This document shows positions 1 to 8,408 of a stretch of DNA of 64,000 bases, piece by piece. The DNA comes from Klebsiella planticola ATCC 33531. GTDB taxonomy: Bacteria; Pseudomonadota; Gammaproteobacteria; Enterobacterales; Enterobacteriaceae. Each line of letters starts with the position of its first letter. The stretch's first letter is position 1. Under the pieces are notes generated by a model. It made no database searches, was not told where the DNA came from, and worked only from the letters and a program-made list of their open reading frames with translations. The position numbers and the translations under genes were made by a program. The stretch is from positions 1 through 64,000 of the forward strand of contig NZ_JMPP01000041.1 of the NCBI RefSeq assembly GCF_000735435.1. The letters are read 5' to 3'.

Positions 1-1
1 C

Positions 2-871
2 ATTAACCGCTTACAGCTTCCGTCCTCGAACCAGGTCAACGTCAAGCTGACCGTGGTGGAAGTCAGCAAAGAGTTTACCGACAACCTGGGCATCGAGTGG
101 AGCAGCCTGACGCTGGACAGCATCATCAACGGCGGCGGAAATAATGGTATCAACACCAACAGTCCTGGGGTCTTTAATCTGCTGGGTTTCCGCCGCGGTT
201 TTGACGCCGGAAATATCAGCACCCTGATTAACGCAGTCAAAAATGACGCTATTGCCCGGGTGCTGGCGCAGCCGAACCTCACCGTGCTTTCCGGAGAGTC
301 CGCCAGCTTCCTGGTGGGCGGCGAAATTCCGATTATGGTCAAGGATCAGGACTCGGTCACCGTGCAGTATAAAGAGTACGGTATTCGCCTGAATATCACC
401 GCTAAGGTCGAAAAACGGCAGAAGATACGTCTGTATGTCTCCAATGAGTTAAGCAGCGTCACCGGCTCATACGCCTATAACGACTATCAGATCCCCACCA
501 TGCGCACCCGACGTTCCAGCTCTACCATCGAGCTGGCGGATGGCGACAGCTTCGTCATCGGCGGCTTATTAAGCGAGGCGGATAAAGAGTCGCTCACCAA
601 AGTGCCGTTTATCGGCGATATCCCGGTTCTTGGGGCGCTGGCCCGCAGCTCGATGACCGAAAGAAGCAAAAGCGAACTGGTGGTCTTCGCCACGGTGAAT
701 CTGGTGAAGCCGCAGGCAGAAGCGGCAGCCCGCAAAATGTCGTTGCCGTCCTTTCGCCGCAGCTCGGTGGAAAAACTGTTCTTCAATGTCGGCGTCGACC
801 AGAAAATGCGCGAAGACCGTTTAAATAGTGATGCCGGACGCTTTCTGGAACAGGGCGGCTTTGCCCGCTAA
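2..871 (+). CDS. rcpA: Tad pilus outer-membrane secretin (RcpA/CpaC), 3' part
   Basis: The reading frame is open from the first bases, so the 5' end lies outside the window; 289 residues are visible. The visible part begins with the secretin stretch ending VNVKLTVVEVS and LGIEW. It continues with the conserved secretin core, including VLAQPNLTVLSG, the GGEIPI loop and, near the end, IGGLLS and VPFIGDIPVLGALARS. Secretins form the gated outer-membrane ring through which the Flp pilus leaves the cell. The next gene, tadZ, starts 36 bases downstream in the same direction, and the whole tad cluster follows, which supports the Tad rather than the type II secretion assignment. The signal peptide and N-domains cannot be seen. 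Confidence 0.9.
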   Translation: MNRLQLPSSNQVNVKLTVVEVSKEFTDNLGIEWSSLTLDSIINGGGNNGINTNSPGVFNLLGFRRGFDAGNISTLINAVKNDAIARVLAQPNLTVLSGESASFLVGGEIPIMVKDQDSVTVQYKEYGIRLNITAKVEKRQKIRLYVSNELSSVTGSYAYNDYQIPTMRTRRSSSTIELADGDSFVIGGLLSEADKESLTKVPFIGDIPVLGALARSSMTERSKSELVVFATVNLVKPQAEAAARKMSLPSFRRSSVEKLFFNVGVDQKMREDRLNSDAGRFLEQGGFAR

Positions 872-906
872 CCGTCTCGCGTCATTAAAATATTCTGGAG
901 TGAAAG

Positions 907-2043
907 ATGAAGTTGTTTTCGGATGCCAAAAAGAAAAGCGAGCCAGAAGCCGCGCATAAAGCGAAAAAGGGGGCCGGGCAGTCAATTATGGTCATCTCCC
1001 CCGATAAAGAGATGCTCTCCGATATTTGCAGTTTGTTATTAATCAATAACTTTAATAACGTTATCAGCCACCCGCTTGATTTTTTTGCGCTGCAGGACGA
1101 CAGCATTTTACGCGGTGCCGCGACGGTGATCATTGATATCGGCAGCTGCAATGACGTCACGTTGATATGTGAAACGGCCACGTTGCTGATCCCTGCCAGC
1201 GCGCGTCAGGTCTTTCTCGGCCGCAATGACTCGATTGCTTTTGCCCAGGCGCTGATGAGCGCCGGCGTCTGCTATCTGCATATTCAGTCCCAGCTGGCGC
1301 AGCTGGCCGGGCAGCTTCAGCAGCCTGACAGCGCCCTGGCGATGCGCAGCATGATGAAAATCAGCCTGTTGGGCTGCAAAGGCGGCGCGGGTACCACGAC
1401 CGTGGCCTGGCAGCTGTTTCAGGCCATCGGTATGCAGACCTCGATCCCCTCGCTGTTGGTGCAGGGCGCCAGCGGCAGCCGGGATCTTGATTTAATCACC
1501 TCCCGCACGTTGCCCAGAGACGGGGCGATCACGGCGATGGGGCCCCATCAATCCGCGCGAATTGAACCGCTGGATGCGGCCTGGACCTATGAGGATAGTC
1601 ACTTTAATGCGTTCAATCTGGTGATGTTCGATCACGGTGTCTATAGCCAACCCTATGAACATCTTGAGACGGTCTTTACGCACTCCAGCACCTTGATTCT
1701 GGTGGTCAACCGCGATCTGAGCGCGCTGCGGGTGGCGAAGTATTTACTGGATGAGAAGCAGCGCGTTGACCTGTCGCGCGGCGGCAAAGAGCTGCGGGTC
1801 TTCATCTGTCTCAATGAGAATCACCCCGCGCACGGCGATGAGCTGCGTAATGACGATATTGAGCAGTATCTGGGGTGCCCGCTGGCGGTGATCAATCCGT
1901 GGAACGTGAAGAAAAACCAACCGTTGTCGGCCACCCCGCTGTGGCGTTTTGCCGCGCAGAGCCTGCTGGGTAAAGCCGAACCTGAGGCGGCAAAGAGGAG
2001 ACTATTTTCGTTATTCACATTACGTCCCGATCGCAACTCATAG
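907..2043 (+). CDS. tadZ: TadZ/CpaE-like pilus localisation ATPase
   Basis: This 378-residue protein has the two-part TadZ layout. An atypical receiver-like domain spans about residues 25-135. It is followed by a ParA/MinD-type ATPase with a deviant P-loop, GCKGGAGTTT, at residues 156-165. TadZ proteins sit at the cell pole or assembly site and recruit the other Tad proteins. A lysine-rich N-terminus (residues 1-22) precedes the receiver fold. The ATG at 907 follows a GGAGTGAAAG ribosome-binding region. The receiver part shows no clear phospho-acceptor motif, as is usual for TadZ. The protein lies between the secretin and tadA, its normal place. Confidence 0.88.
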   Translation: MKLFSDAKKKSEPEAAHKAKKGAGQSIMVISPDKEMLSDICSLLLINNFNNVISHPLDFFALQDDSILRGAATVIIDIGSCNDVTLICETATLLIPASARQVFLGRNDSIAFAQALMSAGVCYLHIQSQLAQLAGQLQQPDSALAMRSMMKISLLGCKGGAGTTTVAWQLFQAIGMQTSIPSLLVQGASGSRDLDLITSRTLPRDGAITAMGPHQSARIEPLDAAWTYEDSHFNAFNLVMFDHGVYSQPYEHLETVFTHSSTLILVVNRDLSALRVAKYLLDEKQRVDLSRGGKELRVFICLNENHPAHGDELRNDDIEQYLGCPLAVINPWNVKKNQPLSATPLWRFAAQSLLGKAEPEAAKRRLFSLFTLRPDRNS

Positions 2044-2066
2044 CGGATGGCGAGTTTCGCCATCCG
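2044..2066 (+). other. Intercistronic hairpin between tadZ and tadA
   Basis: A perfect 10-bp inverted repeat, CGGATGGCGA and TCGCCATCCG, is separated by only three bases and begins immediately after the tadZ stop codon. No T-run follows, so it does not look like an intrinsic terminator. It could slow 3' decay of the upstream message or lower expression of tadA and later genes. The sequence also resembles half of an enterobacterial REP element. Confidence 0.6.
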
Positions 2067-2099
2067 GCGGGAAGATAACTTTTAAGGATAACGAAAACG

Positions 2100-3389
2100 A
2101 TGGATACGGAGAGCTTTGAATCCCTGCTCTATTTTCGCGAGCAGGTGCTGAAGAGCGTTGATTTAGAACGGGTTGATGCGTTGCGCCACGACCGGGATGC
2201 GCTGTTTCGTGAAATCAGTGAGGTGATCACGCGGCAGGTGAACAGCAGCGGCAGATATTTATCCTCCCGCGCCAGTCACGATCTGTGTGAGCTGGTTACC
2301 GATGAGATCACCGGCTACGGCCCGCTGCGGGAATTAATGGAAGACGACACCATCAGCGATATTTTGGTTAACGGGCCGGATCGCATTTTTGTCGAGCGTT
2401 TCGGCAAACTTGAACAGGTTGATAAACGTTTTCTCAACGACGTTCAGCTCACCGATATCGCCCGGCGACTGGTTTCGCGGGTGGGGCGCCGGGTCGATGA
2501 TTCCCAGCCGCTGGTGGACGCGAGGATGCCGGACGGCAGCCGCCTGAACGTGGTGATTTCACCGGTGGCGCTGGATGGCGCGTCGATCTCCATTCGTAAG
2601 TTCGGCAAGGGCAAGAAATCGCTGGCCGACCTGGTGGAGTACGGCAGCATGAACGAAATGATGGCCAATTTTCTGGTCATCGCCAGCCGCTGCCGGGTCA
2701 ACATTATCGTCTCCGGGGGAACAGGGTCGGGAAAGACCACGCTGCTTAACGCGATGTCGCAGTACATCAATGAAGATGAACGAGTGCTTACGCTGGAGGA
2801 TGCCGCGGAGCTGCGTCTACAGCAGCCGCACGTGGTTCGCCTTGAGACGCGAATGGCCGGTTCGGAAAACCAGGGGGTGGTGAATATGCGCCATCTGGTG
2901 GTGAATGCGCTGCGTATGCGCCCGGACAGGATCATCGTCGGCGAATGCCGCGGCGAGGAGGCGTTTGAGATGCTGCAAGCCATGAACACCGGTCACGATG
3001 GTTCAATGTCCACCCTGCATGCCAACTCGCCGCGCGATGCGCTGGCGCGTCTTGAGAGCATGATCATGATGTCCAGCGCCTCGCTGCCGCTGGCGGCTAT
3101 ACGCCGCAATATCGCCTCGGCGGTCAACATCATCGTCCAGGTATCGCGCCTGCCGGATGGTTCGCGCAAGGTCATCAATATCGCCGAGGTGATGGGCATG
3201 GAAGGGGACAATATTATCCTGCAGGACATTTTCAGTTTCGGCGCCGACGCGGATCGCAACGAGTACGGCAAGATTCAGGGGACGTTTACCTGTTTTGGGT
3301 TGCTGCAGCGTTCGGCGGTTTACCGCCAGGCGCTGGTACACAGCCTGCTTGAGCCTTTAAAACAACTGTTCGGGAACCGGATGCCATGA
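2100..3389 (+). CDS. tadA: TadA, type II/IV secretion-family pilus motor ATPase
   Basis: This 429-residue hexameric motor ATPase drives extension, and probably retraction, of Flp pili at the inner membrane. The Walker A motif GGTGSGKTT is at residues 206-214. The Walker B region RPDRIIVGECRGEE is at 274-287, and the histidine box with GHDGSMSTLHANSPRDA follows at about 299-315. The N-terminal part contains the conserved GYGPLRELMEDDTISDILVN region of CpaF/TadA proteins. The length is normal for the family. The gene overlaps tadB by four bases (ATGA), so the two are probably translationally coupled. Confidence 0.95.
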   Translation: MDTESFESLLYFREQVLKSVDLERVDALRHDRDALFREISEVITRQVNSSGRYLSSRASHDLCELVTDEITGYGPLRELMEDDTISDILVNGPDRIFVERFGKLEQVDKRFLNDVQLTDIARRLVSRVGRRVDDSQPLVDARMPDGSRLNVVISPVALDGASISIRKFGKGKKSLADLVEYGSMNEMMANFLVIASRCRVNIIVSGGTGSGKTTLLNAMSQYINEDERVLTLEDAAELRLQQPHVVRLETRMAGSENQGVVNMRHLVVNALRMRPDRIIVGECRGEEAFEMLQAMNTGHDGSMSTLHANSPRDALARLESMIMMSSASLPLAAIRRNIASAVNIIVQVSRLPDGSRKVINIAEVMGMEGDNIILQDIFSFGADADRNEYGKIQGTFTCFGLLQRSAVYRQALVHSLLEPLKQLFGNRMP

Positions 3390-4291
3390 TGATGATCATT
3401 TTTAGCTTTCTGCTGCTGGCCGGGGTTATCCAGCTGGGGCTGTGGTATCGCCAGCAGAAGCGTATGCACCGTTTGCAGCAGGCGGACGCCGCCCGCAACC
3501 GGGTGGAGCTGACGAGGCGGCTGATGCGTAATCCGCTGGGCGGCTGGTTATCACGCATGATGAGCGATATGCGTCTTCATCTGCTGGGCAAACAGCGCAG
3601 TACCGCCTTGCGCCATGGGCTGATTCTGCTACTGGTCCAGGCCACCAGCCTGTACGTTAACCAGAATTACCTGAACCTGAGTCCGGCTATTATCCATCCC
3701 GCATTCTTTGTGCTGACGCTGTACGGTCTCTATCTCAACAGCAAGAAAAAAATGCGCCTGCAATTTGATGCTCAGTTTTCGGAAGCATTGAATATTATTA
3801 ACAGCTCAATCCGCGCCGGTAACTCGGTTATTCAGGGGATTGAGCAGTGCGGGCAAAAAATTGACGGCGTGCTCGGGGATGAGTTCAGACAGATTTCCCA
3901 ACGCCTGGAAATTGGCGAGGATGTGGAAAGCGTGTTTATGGCCTCGTGGCGACGCCTGCCGTTTAGTGAGTACTACTTTTTCATCATTACCGTACAGCTG
4001 AACATGAAAGGCGGGGGTCAGGTCAAAGAGGTGATGTCGCGTCTGGGCACGCTGATCTCGAACGCCCGGGTGCTGGAGAAGAAAAAATACGCCATGACGT
4101 CAGAAGTCCGCATGTCAATTAAGATCCTGACGGCGATTCCCATTTTTTTCTTTTTCTTTATGAAATACCAGTCGCCGGCTAATTTCGACATTTTACTGCA
4201 CCACCCGACGGGCCAGATAATGCTCTATTACGCCATTTGCAGCATTCTGCTGGGGCTGCTGATTGTCTGGATGATGATGAATAAAATATAG
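3386..4291 (+). CDS. tadB: TadB, inner-membrane platform protein
   Basis: This 301-residue member of the type II secretion F-domain family has an N-terminal membrane segment at about residues 2-18 and another near 75-110. A cytoplasmic helical F domain follows, with FSEALNIINSSIRAGNSVIQGIEQ, a common TadB pattern. Two further hydrophobic helices lie at about 248-265 and 275-298. TadB and TadC together form the platform that passes the force of TadA to the growing pilus. The start codon lies inside the stop region of tadA. The gene is more AT-rich near its end than tadA is. Confidence 0.9.
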   Translation: MMMIIFSFLLLAGVIQLGLWYRQQKRMHRLQQADAARNRVELTRRLMRNPLGGWLSRMMSDMRLHLLGKQRSTALRHGLILLLVQATSLYVNQNYLNLSPAIIHPAFFVLTLYGLYLNSKKKMRLQFDAQFSEALNIINSSIRAGNSVIQGIEQCGQKIDGVLGDEFRQISQRLEIGEDVESVFMASWRRLPFSEYYFFIITVQLNMKGGGQVKEVMSRLGTLISNARVLEKKKYAMTSEVRMSIKILTAIPIFFFFFMKYQSPANFDILLHHPTGQIMLYYAICSILLGLLIVWMMMNKI

Positions 4292-4298
4292 GTGGCAT

Positions 4299-5144
4299 AT
4301 GTTTTATATTATTGCGCTGACGCTGCTGGTTTTGGGCGCCGGAGGGTTAACGCGGGTCTGGCTGCTAAAACGGCGCCGGGAGCGTATTTATCACCTGCTG
4401 GAGCAGAGCAGCCAGCAGTACGCTTTTATCCCGCAGGATAATACGACGCCGGTTGAGCGAATAATGAGGAAAACAAGTCGCCTCGTCTCATGGACCGCGA
4501 TGCTGGATAAGAATATTGTTGCCAAGGCATTAACTGCATTAGCGCTCACGATGCTTTTGTTTTTAATTGACGTCTCAGGGATCTATACATTTTCCCGGGA
4601 TATTTTATTTCTTTGTATTTTATCTGTAGTCGTTGTCGTTATTTTGCTACCTAATCTGCTTAAAGAGATGACCATCAAAAAGCATATGAAAAGGATCTCT
4701 GATGACCTGCCATTTGTTATCGATATGCTGGCAGTCTGCGTGCAGTCCGGGATGACCATTGAAAAAGCCTTACGCTATATCGCCGACAATACCTATGCCA
4801 TTAATCCCAATATCGCCACCCTGTTTGACCGGGCGATGCTCAAAACGGAGGTCAACGGGATTAACGCCGCGCTGGAGCAGCTTTATGAGGAGGTGCCGGG
4901 GACGGAGGTCAGGATGCTGTGTTCGACCTTACAGCAGAGTATTAAATACGGCTCGTCGATATATCAGGTGTTGATCGATCTGTCGAAAGAGATGCGCGAA
5001 CTGCAGCTGCTGCATACGGAAGAGAAGGTGGCCAGCCTGTCAGCAAAAATGACGTTGCCGATGATCGCTTTCATTATGTTTCCGCTGCTGGTTATCGTTG
5101 CGGGGCCAGGCATTATCGGGATGGTGTCAATATGGTCAAATTAA
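4299..5144 (+). CDS. tadC: TadC, inner-membrane platform protein
   Basis: This 281-residue protein is the second F-domain platform protein of the Tad machine. It has an N-terminal membrane helix, two central hydrophobic segments at about residues 75-125 and a C-terminal pair at about 245-278. The conserved F-domain run ISDDLPFVIDMLAVCVQSG and the later MTIEKALRYI are typical of TadC. The ATG at 4299 follows AGGTGG with good spacing. The last 13 bases overlap the start of tadD. Partner: TadB, encoded seven bases upstream. Confidence 0.9.
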   Translation: MFYIIALTLLVLGAGGLTRVWLLKRRRERIYHLLEQSSQQYAFIPQDNTTPVERIMRKTSRLVSWTAMLDKNIVAKALTALALTMLLFLIDVSGIYTFSRDILFLCILSVVVVVILLPNLLKEMTIKKHMKRISDDLPFVIDMLAVCVQSGMTIEKALRYIADNTYAINPNIATLFDRAMLKTEVNGINAALEQLYEEVPGTEVRMLCSTLQQSIKYGSSIYQVLIDLSKEMRELQLLHTEEKVASLSAKMTLPMIAFIMFPLLVIVAGPGIIGMVSIWSN

Positions 5145-6436
5145 TCTCTCTTACGGCGTTACTGGCGCTCTTTGTGTTGTGTGGATGCCAGAGTCAAACC
5201 GGCAGCGGTGGTGAACTCAATGATAGCCAGCGTGAATATATTCTCAGTAAGGTCAATAACTATAATGGCTTGATCAAGCTTTACCGTGAAAAGCTCAGCC
5301 GTAAAGAGGATAAAGATACCCGGTACCAGCTGGCGGAATACTATTATCTGGCGGAGGATTTCGACTCTTCCCGCCAGTATTTGCAGCCGCTGATCGCCAA
5401 CAATCCTGATGAGCGGGCGTTATTACTGGCCAGTAAAAATCTGATGGAGCTCGGGAATTATAGCGATGCGCAGGCGATGGTTTCCGCTGTGCTCAGGCAG
5501 AACCCCACAAGCGGGGAGGCCTGGAATATGCAGGGGATCCTGCTGGCGCAAGATGGCGATTTTAGCGGCGCCGCCCGGGCGTTTAATCAAGCGAGGCAGC
5601 GCTTTGTTGATGACGATATCGTGATTAACAATCTGGCGATGCTGGCCATCATGCAAAACGATTACGCCACTGCCAGAGACTATCTTTTTTCTCTCTATGG
5701 CAGGGGGCATGCGAGCCAGAAAGTGCTGCATAACCTCGTCTACGTGCTGGTGAAGCTCCAGGACTTTAACGGTGCCGAAAGTATCCTGCAGCAGGAAAAG
5801 ATGGCCGGCCGTAGCGAAGGGCTGATGGAAGCCCTGGCGAAAGTGAATCCGCGTCCGCTGGTGCGGTCCGCTGCGCCTTCAGCCCCGGCCCCGGTGTCGG
5901 TCGCGAAAAGCGCTGCGCCAGCGGTGAAATCTGCTGCGCAGGCCGGCGTTGCGCCGCCGGTGGTCAGCACCACTGCCGCTGGAGGTAGTCCGGTCTCCGC
6001 TCAGGATGAGATCGCCCGGCTGCTGGATAATCAGCCGACGGTGAAGCCGGCAGGGCTGCCGGAAAAGGCCTCGCTGTCGTTAACCAGCGGTCTGAAAGAC
6101 GTTTCTGCGGTTCGCTCCGGGCGCCATCCCGGCTATTTCCGCATGACGCTGGAATCGCAGCATGCCATTAATTTCCGTGAACTTCCCAGCGCGGATAAAA
6201 ATAAGCGTATTTTTGAATTACAGAATGTCAGGCTAGGGCATGCGTTGCTGCGGGCGGCGAACGATATTCCCAGGGAATACCCTAACATCAACAAATTGAC
6301 GTTTTATCAGAATCAAACTGATGCGGTTTTAATTGAGTTTGAATTTACCCACTCACTGGCCAAATCGAAGGTATTCCGCATCGCCGCGGGTAAGATTCCA
6401 GGGGAACGACTGGTATTTGATATTTATTACGGCTGA
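5132..6436 (+). CDS. tadD: TadD-like pilotin lipoprotein with TPR repeats and a C-terminal AMIN-like domain
   Basis: The N-terminus is a lipoprotein signal peptide whose lipobox places the acylated cysteine at about residue 19-21 (LCGC). TPR-like helices fill about residues 45-230, as in TadD, which helps the secretin reach the outer membrane. At 434 residues the protein is clearly longer than an ordinary TadD. An Ala/Pro-rich linker (about 240-285) leads to a C-terminal beta-rich part (about 325-434). Its pattern RMTLESQ..INFREL, KRIFELQNVRL and GERLVFDIYY recalls the peptidoglycan-binding AMIN fold. The AMIN call is my inference from pattern. The TPR lipoprotein and position in the operon are well supported. 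Confidence 0.82.
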   Translation: MVKLISLTALLALFVLCGCQSQTGSGGELNDSQREYILSKVNNYNGLIKLYREKLSRKEDKDTRYQLAEYYYLAEDFDSSRQYLQPLIANNPDERALLLASKNLMELGNYSDAQAMVSAVLRQNPTSGEAWNMQGILLAQDGDFSGAARAFNQARQRFVDDDIVINNLAMLAIMQNDYATARDYLFSLYGRGHASQKVLHNLVYVLVKLQDFNGAESILQQEKMAGRSEGLMEALAKVNPRPLVRSAAPSAPAPVSVAKSAAPAVKSAAQAGVAPPVVSTTAAGGSPVSAQDEIARLLDNQPTVKPAGLPEKASLSLTSGLKDVSAVRSGRHPGYFRMTLESQHAINFRELPSADKNKRIFELQNVRLGHALLRAANDIPREYPNINKLTFYQNQTDAVLIEFEFTHSLAKSKVFRIAAGKIPGERLVFDIYYG

Positions 6437-6471
6437 ACCGCCGGATCTGCTTTTATACGGAAATAATTATT

Positions 6472-6933
6472 ATGAAAATTTATGAATACAAAGATCTGCT
6501 GGTGCAGGTACCGGCGGGCGTCACGCATCTGATGATCGGCGCGGATGGAGTATTACGCGGCTATCGCAACAGGCCGGATATGTCGTTACCCCGCCCCTGG
6601 GAAACCACTGACAGTATTATTCCAGGCGTACTGAACTGGGAAAAATCACACGCTGAGATTGTCGCGCTGCGGGAATACTCTCCGGTTATTATCCACGAGT
6701 TTGCGCAGCCGGGAACCGAACGTTTCCGTGTCGGCGATAAATATACGCTGCATGCGACTATCAATGAGGAACTCTGTTTGACCTCAGAGGTTCATGCGGT
6801 GGTCAGTTGCTATACGCCGGGCATGAAGCCATGGTGCCAGATATTAAAACTGAAGGTCGAAGGGCTCTCTATCGACAATATCTTGCTGGCAAATGTTAAA
6901 GAAGTTCTTCATGACTTAAAGGTCACTGATTAA
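6472..6933 (+). CDS. Tad-locus protein of unknown function (153 aa)
   Basis: I do not recognise this protein. It is 153 residues long, soluble by composition, with no signal peptide or membrane helix. It is rich in beta-type stretches and has several tryptophans. It sits 35 bases after tadD and 31 bases before the first Roadblock gene, on the same strand and with its own ribosome-binding site. It probably belongs to the small-GTPase module that follows, for example as an adaptor or a downstream target. That role is inferred only from position. Confidence 0.7.
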   Translation: MKIYEYKDLLVQVPAGVTHLMIGADGVLRGYRNRPDMSLPRPWETTDSIIPGVLNWEKSHAEIVALREYSPVIIHEFAQPGTERFRVGDKYTLHATINEELCLTSEVHAVVSCYTPGMKPWCQILKLKVEGLSIDNILLANVKEVLHDLKVTD

Positions 6934-6964
6934 TTACAACAGAATGAAATGACAGGAGAAAATA

Positions 6965-7330
6965 ATGGCTGAAATGGAAAAGTTACTCGATGGACTGGTT
7001 AACCTTGATGGTGCGCTGGGCGCGGCGCTGGTCGATGCGCGTAATGGCATGCTGTTGCACGGCGTGGGCTCCGCCGGTCTGGATGTCGAAATTGCCGCCG
7101 CGGCCATTACTGACGTTCTGCGCGCCAATATCAAGATGCTGAAATTAATGGCTACCGGAGATGAGGTGGAAGACATCCTGATTACGCTGGGTAAACAGTA
7201 CCACATACTCCGACCGGTGAGGGCCGTGGATGGGGTATTCGTTTATACCATTCTCGATCGCCGCAATGGAAATCTGGCGCTGGCCAGACGCAAAGTGACG
7301 GACGTCGAAGAGGCCATCGTCATTTTATAA
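6965..7330 (+). CDS. Roadblock/LC7-domain protein (MglB-like)
   Basis: This 121-residue protein has the Roadblock/LC7 pattern. An N-terminal helix MEKLLDGLVNLDGALGAAL leads into the strand-turn LVDARNGMLL, then a helix rich in Ala and Ile, and later strands ending VFVYTILDRRNGNLALAR. Roadblock proteins dimerise and bind Ras-like GTPases; MglB is the GTPase-activating protein for MglA in Myxococcus. A GTPase gene follows 44 bases downstream and a second Roadblock gene after that. The ATG at 6965 follows ACAGGAGAAAATA, a strong ribosome-binding site. Confidence 0.72.
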   Translation: MAEMEKLLDGLVNLDGALGAALVDARNGMLLHGVGSAGLDVEIAAAAITDVLRANIKMLKLMATGDEVEDILITLGKQYHILRPVRAVDGVFVYTILDRRNGNLALARRKVTDVEEAIVIL

Positions 7331-7336
7331 GTAACC

Positions 7337-7357
7337 CCGCCGGCGTTAAGCCGGCGG
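7337..7357 (+). other. Intercistronic hairpin between Roadblock and GTPase genes
   Basis: An 8-bp perfect GC stem, CCGCCGGC and GCCGGCGG, encloses the loop GTTAA. It lies just after the first Roadblock stop codon and before the GTPase start. No T-run follows. It could act as a processing or stability element that sets the ratio of GTPase to regulator. Confidence 0.55.
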
Positions 7358-7374
7358 AGGACATAAGGTTCGGG

Positions 7375-7935
7375 ATGATGAAAGACTATAAGGTGATCCT
7401 GGTAGGGCGCAGCGGTTCAGGTAAGACCACGGCTATCCGTAGTGTCAGTGAAATCAACGTCGTGTCAACGGACGTACGGGCCTCGGACCGTGTTGTGGCA
7501 GAGAAAGAAACCACCACCGTGGGTTTTGACTACGGCGAACTGACTATTCCTGGGGGGCAAAACCGGATGCGGCTTTACGGCACTCCGGGGCAGGAACGCT
7601 TCACGTTTATGCGCGATATCCTGGAACGCGGCAGCGCGGGGATTCTGCTGCTGGCCGATAATCACCGGCCTGACCCGCTGGCGGAGACTCGCAGCTGGTT
7701 GCAGGCGCTGAAATCCGGCCCGTTGCCGGGGAATGCGATCGTGCTACTGGGCATCGTTAAATGTGATTTGTCCCCCTTACCTGATATTGAACAATACCAG
7801 CGCTTGCTACGGGAGGAAGGTCTGTGCTTTCCGGTCGCTACGCTGGATGCACGCAGCCCGGAAAGGGTTTTATTTCTGCTCAAGGTGCTGTTTTGCCAGC
7901 TTGAGCGTGCCAGAAATGAAGAGGTTTATTCCTGA
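7375..7935 (+). CDS. Small Ras-like GTPase (MglA/SRPRB/CvnD-like) in the Tad locus
   Basis: This 186-residue protein is a P-loop GTPase. G1 is GRSGSGKT at residues 11-18, and the G2 threonines TTT (47-49) stand before VGFDYG. G3 is degenerate: YGTPGQERF at 68-76, where the usual aspartate is tyrosine. The G4 position reads VKCD at 128-131 rather than NKxD. GTPases of this group occur in pairs with Roadblock proteins: MglA/MglB sets cell polarity and type IV pilus placement in Myxococcus, and CvnD occurs in actinobacterial conservons. The gene overlaps the next Roadblock gene by TGATG, so the two are likely co-translated. A role in switching or locating the Tad machine is inference. Confidence 0.8.
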   Translation: MMKDYKVILVGRSGSGKTTAIRSVSEINVVSTDVRASDRVVAEKETTTVGFDYGELTIPGGQNRMRLYGTPGQERFTFMRDILERGSAGILLLADNHRPDPLAETRSWLQALKSGPLPGNAIVLLGIVKCDLSPLPDIEQYQRLLREEGLCFPVATLDARSPERVLFLLKVLFCQLERARNEEVYS

Positions 7936-8408
7936 TGACAAGCATACTTCCTTTTGCGATTGAAGATGCCGGTACCCTGTCTACTGAACTCAGCCAGCAT
8001 ATTCAGCAACTGCTGCTCGAGTTTGCCCGGAACCATCCCGTTATGGGGGAGCTACTGGTGGCGACCGCAGATGGTTACGAAGTCGCGGCAGTGCTCAAAG
8101 AAGAGGACCCCGGGAGGTTACATAAAATCGCGGCGATGACCAGCTCCTTGCTCGGGGTGGGCGCCGCGATGCTGAATGAAATCGATGCCGGAGGGCAGAA
8201 GGCCATCACCGTCGAGGGTGAAAGGGACAATATCCTGCTCTGGCAGGTCTCTACGCAGCGTTTTCCATTATGTCTGACTGTGGTGGCCTCCGCGCAGGAG
8301 CCCCTCGGGCAACTATTCTGGCTTCTGCGCCAGTTGGCGGCGGCCATTGCTGAGATTTGCCATGCGCAGCCCGATCTGCCGCCGTCACAGGAATATTATT
8401 ATGAATGA
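7935..8408 (+). CDS. Second Roadblock/LC7-domain protein
   Basis: This 157-residue protein contains a clear Roadblock/LC7 core. GELLVATADGYEVAAVL is followed by the helix RLHKIAAMTSSLLGVGAAMLNE, the strand QKAITVEGERDNILLWQV and a C-terminal hydrophobic strand and helix. An extra N-terminal helix of about 35 residues precedes the core. It starts within the GTPase stop codon (TGATG) and overlaps the next gene by eight bases, so the three genes look like one translational unit. With the first Roadblock protein it could form homo- or heterodimers acting on the GTPase. Confidence 0.75.
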   Translation: MTSILPFAIEDAGTLSTELSQHIQQLLLEFARNHPVMGELLVATADGYEVAAVLKEEDPGRLHKIAAMTSSLLGVGAAMLNEIDAGGQKAITVEGERDNILLWQVSTQRFPLCLTVVASAQEPLGQLFWLLRQLAAAIAEICHAQPDLPPSQEYYYE

